Below are positions 45,980-56,307 of a DNA stretch of 64,000 nucleotides, one piece after another. The stretch is from Synechococcus sp. J7-Johnson (lineage in GTDB: Bacteria; Cyanobacteriota; Cyanobacteriia; PCC-6307; Cyanobiaceae), in NCBI RefSeq assembly GCF_024345795.1, contig NZ_JAGQBU010000001.1, forward strand, positions 124,001-188,000. Direction: 5' to 3'. A program made the translations under genes and the position numbers. A model generated the notes under the pieces. It did not search any database. It saw only the letters and a program-made list of their open reading frames with translations, and was not told the origin of the DNA. Every line of letters begins with the position of its first letter. Positions within the stretch are counted from its first letter, which is position 1.

Positions 45980-46681
45980 TCAGCGGGCACAGAACCGCAC
46001 CACCATCCCGAGCCGATCCGTGGGCGCCGGCAGTTCAGCGGCATCGAAAGCCGGGACGGCGTCAGCCGCCATCGCCCTGGCCTGGACCGGCCGGAACCCG
46101 CCCTCGATCTGAACCTCCAGGGGCGTTGGTGTCCCCAGGCCAATGGTCTCGGCCAGCTCTCTGGCCTGGAGCAGCGCATCCTGGTAGGCCAGCCGCAGCA
46201 GCCGGCGGCGCACAGTGGTGTCGCTGGTTTGATCCGCCTGCGCCGACACCGGGTTGAGGCGCACCCCTGGCAGCGCACCCACCTCTCGGACCAGGGCCTG
46301 CAGCTGCGCCGGAGCCAGCTCGCCGCTCACCTGAAGACTGGCCTCCGCCGCAGCAGGACGGTTTGGGCTCACGGGTCTCTGCCAGCTGGAGGGCGAACTC
46401 ACCGCCAGCTCCTTCACCTGAAGGCGCTGAAGGGCCTGGCGTACGGCTGCCAGGCGCCGCTGCAGCTCGCCCAGGGCCCCGTCCGCCGAGGCAGCCTCAG
46501 CTGAGAGCTCCAGGGACAGCTTGAGCACCTCGATCGTGCGCTTCTGCTCGGCATTGCCGCGGGCTTCGAGCAGGGTTCCATCGCAGCGCAACTGCACCTG
46601 CTGGGCTGCAGCCGGCGGGGCGAGGTGGAGCAGCATCAGGGCCAGTGGCAGCGCCCCCATGGGGCGAAAAGGACGAACCAT
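45980..46681 (-). CDS. SIMPL (DUF541) exported protein
   Basis: 233 residues. A signal peptide (LPLALMLLHLAPPAAAQ) precedes a SIMPL domain: LRCDGTLLEARGNAEQ, KRLQVKELAVSSPSSW-like beta repeats, then ARELAETIGLGTPTPLEVQI and the C-terminal RLGMVVRFCAR. The family forms periplasmic multimers of unknown role in bacteria (E. coli YggE relatives). It diverges from the cNMP-gated-like channel gene. Confidence 0.86.
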   Translation of the reverse strand: MVRPFRPMGALPLALMLLHLAPPAAAQQVQLRCDGTLLEARGNAEQKRTIEVLKLSLELSAEAASADGALGELQRRLAAVRQALQRLQVKELAVSSPSSWQRPVSPNRPAAAEASLQVSGELAPAQLQALVREVGALPGVRLNPVSAQADQTSDTTVRRRLLRLAYQDALLQARELAETIGLGTPTPLEVQIEGGFRPVQARAMAADAVPAFDAAELPAPTDRLGMVVRFCAR

Positions 46682-46830
46682 GGGCTCTCGATGGCAGAGG
46701 GCAGGGACAATCCAAGCCTGACAGTGGCTGGCGTGATAAGAGCAGCTCTGCCCGTCACCCCTATCCTGCGACGTGGGCCTGCCGGGCTATGGACTGGGTG
46801 GCCTGCTTCGTTTGACTGCTGAACCAAAGA

Positions 46831-48309
46831 ATGCCCGTGCTGGAGGTGTGGCTCACCGCCATCGTCTTGATGGTCCTGCTGTTGCCTCTGCAGCTCCTGA
46901 TCAGGCGGCTGCGCCTGCCAAAGCTGCCAATCCAGCTGGCGACCCTGGCGATTCTGAGCTGGTCAGTGGTACGCACCCTGCCGCTGATCGTTCTGCCTGC
47001 CCAATATCAGGCCTGGATCTCCACCCTCGACGAATTGATGTTCAGCTATCTGGGCATCCGCATGGCTCTCTGGGGATTCCTGGAGCTGCCTGCTGCGCTG
47101 CGTCTGAGGAAAGAACCGGCCCAGATTCTGCTGCAGTTGCTGATGCTCGGTGGAGGCACAGTGGCCACGGTGATCGTGGTCCAGGAGCAGGCCCGCTTCA
47201 ATCTCGTCAGCCTGGTCACCACCTCTGCTGTGCTCACCGCCATGCTGGGCCTGGCCGCGCAGGAGCCACTCAAAGATCTCTTCGCCGGCCTTGAGCTCCA
47301 GTTCGATGATGTTTTCTCCGTTGGGGATTTCCTCGACCTTGGCGATGGGACCCTGGGTGTGGTGGTATCGATCAACTGGCGCGACACCTGCCTGCGCGAC
47401 CTCACAGGTGCTCTGGTAGTGGTGCCCAACACCAAGGTCACTGAAGTGGTGGTGCGCAATTACGTGGCCTTTGGGGCCATGGGCAACCGCTTCAACCTCG
47501 GGCTCGATTATTCGCTGCCGCCATCAAGAGCCAGACAGTTGCTGCTGGATGTTCTGGAGAAACATCCCCGGGTGCTCAAGCAGCCCTCGCCAGCGGTACG
47601 GGTGCAGGCTTTTGCCGACAGTGCCATCACCTACGACCTCCTGGCCTTCCAGCAGCCAGGGAACCTGGGAGACATGCTCGACCTGCGCAGTGAGCTACTT
47701 GAGCAGATCTGGTTCAGCCTGGAGCGTGCCGGCCAGAGCGTGCCCTATCCGGTTCGGGAGCTGCGTCCGAAGCGCGTCATCCTCGACTCCGGACATCCCG
47801 AGCAGCTCAGCTTGCAGGAGCGTTGCAACCTGCTCAGCCGCAACCCACTCTTCGGCGACCTGAGCGAGGAGGAGATGCTGCAACTGGCCACGACCACCAG
47901 CTGTCTACGCTTCGCCCCGGGGGAAGTGGTTGTTCGTGAGGGCAACCGCGGCGATTCCCTCTTCCAGGTGGTGCAGGGGCAGGTGGAGGTGCTCAAGGAC
48001 CAAGACAACGATGAACCGTTCCAGGTCGCCTGCCTCAAACCTGGCGATGTCTTCGGAGAGATGTCCATGCTCACAGACACCAACCGCAGTGCCACTGTTC
48101 GGGCCCTGGAGGAATGCGTGCTGCTGGAGGTGTCACGCCCCAGCCTTGGTCCCTTGCTGCAGCAGAATCCACCGCTGATGAACCAGCTGGCCCACCTGGT
48201 GAGCAAGCGCCGGGGCGAACTGGATGGGATGGAGCGGGAGAAGGTGAAGCAGCACGAGAATCAGCTGCTCAAGCGCATGAAACAGCTCTTCGAGACGTTC
48301 ACCCTCTGA
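46831..48309 (+). CDS. MscS-like channel with C-terminal cyclic-nucleotide-binding domain (bCNG type)
   Basis: 492 residues. About four membrane helices (10-30, 35-60, 70-90, 100-155), the last being MscS-TM3-like (VSLVTTSAVLTAMLGLAAQEP), then the MscS beta domain (DVFSVGDFLDLGDGTLGVV, LVVVPNTKVTEVVVRNY). A cNBD follows at about 340-455, with EVVVREGNRGDSLFQVVQGQVEVL and GEMSMLTDTNRSATVRAL. Arg 419 is intact for the phosphate of cAMP/cGMP. This matches the described bacterial cyclic-nucleotide-gated MscS branch (bCNG). It would gate ions in response to cyclic nucleotide, with weak or no mechanosensitivity in the studied members. Confidence 0.92.
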   Translation: MPVLEVWLTAIVLMVLLLPLQLLIRRLRLPKLPIQLATLAILSWSVVRTLPLIVLPAQYQAWISTLDELMFSYLGIRMALWGFLELPAALRLRKEPAQILLQLLMLGGGTVATVIVVQEQARFNLVSLVTTSAVLTAMLGLAAQEPLKDLFAGLELQFDDVFSVGDFLDLGDGTLGVVVSINWRDTCLRDLTGALVVVPNTKVTEVVVRNYVAFGAMGNRFNLGLDYSLPPSRARQLLLDVLEKHPRVLKQPSPAVRVQAFADSAITYDLLAFQQPGNLGDMLDLRSELLEQIWFSLERAGQSVPYPVRELRPKRVILDSGHPEQLSLQERCNLLSRNPLFGDLSEEEMLQLATTTSCLRFAPGEVVVREGNRGDSLFQVVQGQVEVLKDQDNDEPFQVACLKPGDVFGEMSMLTDTNRSATVRALEECVLLEVSRPSLGPLLQQNPPLMNQLAHLVSKRRGELDGMEREKVKQHENQLLKRMKQLFETFTL

Positions 48310-48350
48310 GCGTCACCTGAAAGCCAGGGTCGCGGGGCGATCGAAAGTGA

Positions 48351-49064
48351 TCAGCTGGCGCTGTAGCACTGGGAGAAGGCGTCCTTGATAGCAGCGCTTT
48401 TGGGAAGGTCGCTCTGGCCTGTGGTGTGCCGGCTCAACAGGGACTCGTACTGGCTGCGGCTGAGCTTGCCCTGGCTCACGAACTCGCCATCTGGGGTGAA
48501 ACGAGCCACCTCACAGGCGCAGACGTATGTGGTGTTGCCCGAGGGATCGCCGGCTACTGCCCCCCCAGAGGCGGAAGTAGAGGACTCCTGCTTCTCCTCG
48601 TAGCCATCCTCAGGGCCCACGTACCCCTGTCCCTCAAGCACCACGAAATCGAAAAGGCCGTCGTCGGCGCGAGTGAGGACGAAGGTGGTGCCCTTCACCC
48701 CCAGCACCTTGGTGCCAAGGCAAGCCTTCTGGGGACCACTCACCAGCACGGCACCCTTGTTGAGGCGAAAGCAGGTGTTGCCAAGGGTAATCACACTGGA
48801 GCGACCCAGAAAACCAGTGGCGCGTTGATCGAAGAGCAACTCTGCCCGGCTCTTGCCTGTGCGCACCTGCTGACCGGAGCGAGCGACTTGACTCACACTG
48901 GCGGTCTTGCCGTCGATGTAAACCTCGCGACCATCCACCAGCCGCTTGATAGTGGCCTGCTCGAAAGCCGCCGCTTGGATCGGGCCGGCGGGCGCCATCA
49001 GCACGGCTTGCATCAGGCCAAGTTGAAGCAGGCCTGCAAACGTTCCAACGAGGCGGTGGTTCAT
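48351..49064 (-). CDS. Exported FecR-domain protein (C)
   Basis: 237 residues. The signal peptide ends near GPIQAAAFEQ. The FecR domain (about 38-150) closely resembles FecR protein A: ATIKRLVDGREVYIDGKTAS versus ATVREILDGKELFIDTRQAK, and CFRLNKGAVLVSGPQKAC with Cys 98 and Cys 115 at the same spacing. The C-terminus adds VCACEVARF (Cys 182, 184) and Cys 233, lacking in A. It lies 42 bp downstream of cyclase C in the run glutaminase-cyclase-fecR on the minus strand. Confidence 0.85.
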   Translation of the reverse strand: MNHRLVGTFAGLLQLGLMQAVLMAPAGPIQAAAFEQATIKRLVDGREVYIDGKTASVSQVARSGQQVRTGKSRAELLFDQRATGFLGRSSVITLGNTCFRLNKGAVLVSGPQKACLGTKVLGVKGTTFVLTRADDGLFDFVVLEGQGYVGPEDGYEEKQESSTSASGGAVAGDPSGNTTYVCACEVARFTPDGEFVSQGKLSRSQYESLLSRHTTGQSDLPKSAAIKDAFSQCYSAS

Positions 49065-49106
49065 GAAACCTGGACAAAAGCGGTCAGGTTCAGGCTAACC
49101 CCGCTT

Positions 49107-50999
49107 CTACTCATAATAGTCCCTCGGCTTCATCGTGAACACCTCCTGGGCGCCCTGTCCTCGGATCTCGAATTCACCCACCCGATCCAGGGCCCATTCG
49201 GGGGCGGCTTTCTCTCCCACCACACGACTGAGAATGATGTCGCGTCCCGACTGCTTGGCGACGCCCTCCAGTCGGCTGGCCATGTTCACAGTGTCACCGA
49301 TCACGGTGTAATCCATCCGCGAGGCGCAGCCGATGTTGCCGCTGATCACAGGCCCCGCGCTCAGGATCATCACCTGCTCCCAGGGGTCCTTGCCCTGGGT
49401 GGCCCAGCGTTGGTTCAGGGCCACCATCTGGTCCTGAAGCTCCAGAATCGCCTCCAGCGCCGACTGCACCTCCACCGCCATCCCTCGGCTCAGGGGCACT
49501 CCAAAGACGGCCAGAACCGCATCACCCATGTACTTGTCGATGATCGCTCCCTTGCGCTGAAGGGTATCAACGACAACAGCAAAGTACTCATTGAGTTGCA
49601 GCACCAACTCGCTGGCTTTGCCCTCCAGACTCATCTGGGTGCTGCGCCGGGTGAAGCCACGCACGTCGCAGATGAACACCACCACCTCCGACACCTTGCC
49701 CCCCAGCAGTTCATCGGCTTCCTCCGGCTGGCTGGCGATCTGGGCCGCCACCGCCGGTGAGAGATAGCGCTCCAGCATCCGGCGCAGCCGCAGCCGGTTC
49801 CACTGCAGCCGCACCGTGGCGTCGCCGGCACTCACCAACCCGGTGGCCAGGGTAAGAACGGAGATACCGAGCAAGCCGATGCCGGCCCCGGTGCTGCTCA
49901 GCATGATCAGTCCCACAAGCACCATGGCTCCAGCCAGCAGCGCCAGAGCTCCAAGGCGAACCTGTGGCTTTTCGGCCCGGGCGCTGGCCAGTCCCAGAGC
50001 CAGTACCCCCAGCCCCAGCAAGGGGGCCACATACCAGGCCGTGGGGGGGATGTAGAGGGCCCGGCCCTCCAGCCGGTTGGCAATCTCAGCGGCGTGAATC
50101 TCGACGCCAGGCATGCCCTCGGCGCCAGCAAAGGCTGTCCGGTGGATGTCCTGAAGCACGCTGGCGGTGGGTCCGATCAACACCACCTGATCGCGGAAGG
50201 CGCCCTGTTCCTGGAGTCGGGCGAAGCTGCCCGACTCCAGCACCTCCCAGATCGGGATCGTCGGGATAGTGCGGGGCGGACCATATGGGTCCACCAGAGG
50301 ACGCCAGTTGGAGAAGATCGGCGGCGTCGGGATCTCCGCCAGTCGGCCCTTGGCGATCAGCTGGCTGGAGAGTCCGGCCGGCACATCCAGCATCCCTGAG
50401 GTCCGCAGCTGCTCGGCATAGGTGCTGGGACGAAGGCGGATATAGCCATCGGGATCCTGCAGACCATTGAGCAGCCCCGAGCTGCGGGGCCCCGCAGCCT
50501 CGCTGAGGAAAGGCATGGCGGCGCTGAGGGTGAGCCCACCGACCCGTCCGCGGCTCTCGAACACCTGGGCCCCCAGCACCACCCGGCCGCTATAGCGGCG
50601 CAAGGCCGCGGCCAGGGCCGCATCATCCTCGGCGCCGTGGCTGCTGGGGGCATCGAAGAGAAGGTCGAAGCCCACCACCCGGGCACCGGCGGAGAAGAGT
50701 CGATCCAGCACCCTGTCGTAGATCGCCCGCGGCCACGGCCAGTTCGCCAGGCGGCGCAGCTCCTTGTCCTGGCTGAGGTCGGCGTTCTGCCCCTGCACGA
50801 GGCTGTAGTCGTCAATGCCGACGATCACCACCCCGGACGGAGGCTTGCGTGGACCGCGCAGCTCCTGGGTGCGGGAGGAAAGATCCAGCTGCCAGCGCTC
50901 ATAAACGTCGGAGAAGAGTCCGTAGCCGAGGGCACAGGCGCCGGCCCAGGCCACGAACACCCCGTAGCGCCGGATCCAGGTGATCGCTCGAGGGGTCAT
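49107..50999 (-). CDS. CHASE2 - class III nucleotide cyclase (C)
   Basis: 630 residues. N-terminal membrane helix (about 12-30), CHASE2 (about 50-315; VVIVGIDDYSLVQGQNADLS, WPRAIYDRVLDRLFSAGARVV), membrane helices (about 323-392) and a cyclase domain with metal Asp 445 (ICDVRGFT), Lys 489 and Asp 493 (DKYMGDAVLAVFG), Thr 565, Asn 572 and Arg 576 (YTVIGDTVNMASRLE). All catalytic positions are intact. It starts 13 bp after the glutaminase-STAS-cNBD stop and precedes FecR protein C by 42 bp. Class IIIb Thr suggests adenylate cyclase; bicarbonate sensitivity is possible for this class. Confidence 0.93.
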   Translation of the reverse strand: MTPRAITWIRRYGVFVAWAGACALGYGLFSDVYERWQLDLSSRTQELRGPRKPPSGVVIVGIDDYSLVQGQNADLSQDKELRRLANWPWPRAIYDRVLDRLFSAGARVVGFDLLFDAPSSHGAEDDAALAAALRRYSGRVVLGAQVFESRGRVGGLTLSAAMPFLSEAAGPRSSGLLNGLQDPDGYIRLRPSTYAEQLRTSGMLDVPAGLSSQLIAKGRLAEIPTPPIFSNWRPLVDPYGPPRTIPTIPIWEVLESGSFARLQEQGAFRDQVVLIGPTASVLQDIHRTAFAGAEGMPGVEIHAAEIANRLEGRALYIPPTAWYVAPLLGLGVLALGLASARAEKPQVRLGALALLAGAMVLVGLIMLSSTGAGIGLLGISVLTLATGLVSAGDATVRLQWNRLRLRRMLERYLSPAVAAQIASQPEEADELLGGKVSEVVVFICDVRGFTRRSTQMSLEGKASELVLQLNEYFAVVVDTLQRKGAIIDKYMGDAVLAVFGVPLSRGMAVEVQSALEAILELQDQMVALNQRWATQGKDPWEQVMILSAGPVISGNIGCASRMDYTVIGDTVNMASRLEGVAKQSGRDIILSRVVGEKAAPEWALDRVGEFEIRGQGAQEVFTMKPRDYYE

Positions 51000-51012
51000 G
51001 GGCGCAAGGGCT

Positions 51013-52875
51013 TCACAGATGTTCCATCAATGTGAGCTGATAGCTGGTTAGAGCGAGCTTGGTGCCCAGATCACGGGTGAGGGCCAGCAGTAATTCAGTG
51101 ACGGCATCAGGTTCCCACTGGCGCAGGTTATCGAAATCGTGGCGCTCCAGCACCCAGCAGCTGCCGTCGAGATCAGCTGTCACGTTCGCTGTGCGAGGTG
51201 TGCCGGAGAGAAAGGCGATCTCCCCGAAGCACATCCCCGGCTCAAAGGTGGCCAGGCGCGATTCATAGACCTGCCCGTCACTGCCGCGAAGTTCGACGGT
51301 GATGGTGAAGCGTCCCTCCCGGACCAGAAAAAGCTCATGCCCTGAATCGCCTTTCTTGATCACATGGTCCCCCTTGGCAAAGCTGCGGCACTGCATCAGA
51401 TCGGCCAGGGTCTGGCGGTGGGCAGGTTGCAACATGCCCAGAAAACCGAGTGTCTGATCAATCTCCGAACTGAAAGGAGGATCACGATCTTCTCCTTTGG
51501 TTAAATCCAGCAGCAGATCTTCGGCCCATTCGAGTGCCTGATCCAGTTGCTCGAACTGGGGCATCTCCTCCACCCCCCCGGCCACACTGAGCGTGTGGGG
51601 AAGGCTGAGATGGCGGGCACGGGCCAACAGCACGATCACTCCCCTGCGCCGAAGAGCCGTGAGCTCATTCAGGAACAGCCCCTCGGATTCCTTCGGAAGC
51701 TCCGTGACGTGGGCCACATCCAGCACCAGAATCCAGGCGTCAGTCATGATTTCGCTGAGCTCGGAGAGCAGCCTCTCGATTGCGGCGAAATCGAGCACTC
51801 CCTGGGTATGCACGATCCGGATCGCGTCACGCCGCTCCTGCAACAACCTGGCCTGATTCGTCGCACGCCAGCGCCTCGACTGGCGCTGGGAGCCTTTGTA
51901 GGAGCGCCGGATCGTGGAACTGGTCTGGGGATATTGATTGAAGAGGCTGAGGCCGAGGCTGTCGGAGAGCTCGTTGCAGACCGCAATGCCGCGCACGCTG
52001 TTGCCCAGCTCGTCGAGCGGCGGTGAATAGGTAGCGATGCCGAGCCGGCCGGGCACCACCGCCAGCACGCCCCCACCCACGCCGCTCTTGGCCGGCATAC
52101 CCACGTCATAGAGCCATTGACCGGCAAAGTCGTAGGTGCCGCAGGTAGCCATAAGGGCCAGCATGCGCACAGTGATCTCGGGGGTGAGCGGCCGGGCGCC
52201 GGTGAAGGGGTTATGACCCTGGCAGGCCAGGGTGGCGGCCATCACCGCCAGATCGTGGCAGGTGACGATGATCGAGCACTGCTTGAAATACAGGTCGAGG
52301 GACTCCTCAGGGTCATCCTCGATGATTTCGAAATTGCGCAGCAGGTGGCCGATCGCCCGGTTGCGGTGGCCGGTGGCACGTTCCGACTGAAACACCGCCT
52401 GATCGATGCTGAGGCGCCGCCCGGCCAGTTCACTGAAGAAGTCGAGCATCAGGGCTTCGGCCTGATACGGGTCATGGCTCCAGATCTGCGCCGTGGTGGC
52501 GATCGCACCCGCATTGATCATCGGATTGCGGGGACGGCCCGACTTCTGATCAAGGCTGATGGCGTTGAAGGCATCCCCGGATGGCTCCACCCCCACCTTC
52601 GTAGCCATATGCTCATCTGAGAATAACTTCAGCGCAAGGCCATAGGCAAATGGCTTGGAGATCGACTGAATTGTGAATGGTTTACGTGTATCGCCCACCT
52701 CATAGACGCGACCATCAACAGTGGTGATCGCAACACCGAAATCTGAAGGATTAGCCTTGGCCAGCTCCGGAATGTAATCAGCAGGGGCCCCATCTTCCAG
52801 CAGTGAATAGCGCCGATGGAGATCCGCGAGCAGCCCCTGAATCACATCTGCGGTACTACCGGGGGGCTCAATCAT
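51013..52875 (-). CDS. glsA: Glutaminase - STAS - cyclic-nucleotide-binding fusion
   Basis: 620 residues. Glutaminase domain (about 8-315) with the serine-peptidase-like Ser 71 and Lys 74 (QSISKPF), NPMINAGAI and SGVGGGVLAVVPGRLGI: hydrolyses glutamine to glutamate and ammonia. A STAS domain (about 352-460; ILVLDVAHVTELP) and a cNBD (about 480-610; HVIKKGDSGHELFLVREGRF, CFGEIAFLSGTPRTANV) follow. The phosphate-binding Arg 561 is present. Cyclase C begins 13 bp downstream, so the regulator, its likely ligand source and the FecR protein appear to be one transcript. The simplest reading is glutaminase controlled by cyclic nucleotide. Confidence 0.94.
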   Translation of the reverse strand: MIEPPGSTADVIQGLLADLHRRYSLLEDGAPADYIPELAKANPSDFGVAITTVDGRVYEVGDTRKPFTIQSISKPFAYGLALKLFSDEHMATKVGVEPSGDAFNAISLDQKSGRPRNPMINAGAIATTAQIWSHDPYQAEALMLDFFSELAGRRLSIDQAVFQSERATGHRNRAIGHLLRNFEIIEDDPEESLDLYFKQCSIIVTCHDLAVMAATLACQGHNPFTGARPLTPEITVRMLALMATCGTYDFAGQWLYDVGMPAKSGVGGGVLAVVPGRLGIATYSPPLDELGNSVRGIAVCNELSDSLGLSLFNQYPQTSSTIRRSYKGSQRQSRRWRATNQARLLQERRDAIRIVHTQGVLDFAAIERLLSELSEIMTDAWILVLDVAHVTELPKESEGLFLNELTALRRRGVIVLLARARHLSLPHTLSVAGGVEEMPQFEQLDQALEWAEDLLLDLTKGEDRDPPFSSEIDQTLGFLGMLQPAHRQTLADLMQCRSFAKGDHVIKKGDSGHELFLVREGRFTITVELRGSDGQVYESRLATFEPGMCFGEIAFLSGTPRTANVTADLDGSCWVLERHDFDNLRQWEPDAVTELLLALTRDLGTKLALTSYQLTLMEHL

Positions 52876-52970
52876 GCGATCAGGATCCAGCGGGTCAGGG
52901 GATGCCGCATGGCATTGATACCAATCCCCAGCCAGGCGGTCGGTCTGTAGCGAGCGCTACGCGGGGTCGA
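52876..52970. other. Short intergenic space, no gene seen
   Basis: 95 bp between the glutaminase fusion start and the alaS end, same strand. It must carry the promoter of the glutaminase-cyclase-fecR unit if alaS does not read through. No clear boxes. Confidence 0.3.
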
Positions 52971-55661
<2,691 letters not shown>

Positions 55662-55694
55662 GGCCGGACGCGGCAAATCAACCCTGGAGAGGGC

Positions 55695-56159
55695 ATGATC
55701 GCCCAGCACAGGCCCTCCCCGATCCGCGCTGTCCCCGTGCCCGCCCTGACAGCCCCAACCGACCACCGCGCCCAGCTGCGCCTGCAGTCGATCGCCTGGG
55801 CCCTGCTGGCGGGCGCCACCGCCATGGCACTGGCGCTGGTCCTGGGACTGGGACCGGCCCTGCGGGCGGGGGGGTGTGGCTTCTTCTACGGCCTGCTGGC
55901 CTTTCACCTGCAGCGAGTGGATCCCGACGACAGCCACCTGCAGGCGGGTCTGGTGGGGGCGGTCTGCGGCATCCGCAGCCTCGGCACCAGCCCCGAGCTG
56001 CCGGCCTTGGCGGAGCTCCTGGACCAGGGAGGGCTGCGCCTGCTGCCAGGGCTGGCGCTGGAGCTGCTCCTGGTCTGGCTGCCGCTCTGGCTGCCCCTGG
56101 CAGGCAGCGCCATGTTGCTCCAGGCCCTGCAGCGCTTGCTGCCGCCTCTGCGGCCGTGA
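55695..56159 (+). CDS. Small membrane protein, unknown
   Basis: 154 residues. Two or three hydrophobic helices: [20 protein letters not shown], a probable [17 protein letters not shown] and [20 protein letters not shown], with a cytoplasmic [15 protein letters not shown] stretch. No recognised family. It diverges from alaS with only 33 bp between starts, and 148 bp lie between its end and the helicase gene. Confidence 0.65.
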   Translation: MIAQHRPSPIRAVPVPALTAPTDHRAQLRLQSIAWALLAGATAMALALVLGLGPALRAGGCGFFYGLLAFHLQRVDPDDSHLQAGLVGAVCGIRSLGTSPELPALAELLDQGGLRLLPGLALELLLVWLPLWLPLAGSAMLLQALQRLLPPLRP

Positions 56160-56307
56160 GTTGGGGCCTGGGGGCGCGTCATCCGGCAGAGTGCACTGGG
56201 AGTCGCCACGCTCACGCGAGCCGAGGCGATGTCCGTGGTCAATGTCCGTGGTTGCTGCCGGTGTTCACGATGCGACGCCACATCTGGTCTGAGCGAGCCC
56301 AGCGGCA
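56160..56307. other. Intergenic, no gene seen
   Basis: 148 bp before the helicase. Two overlapping copies of ATGTCCGTGGT (56229-56250, as a direct repeat) are visible. No terminator or promoter is convincing. Confidence 0.35.
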
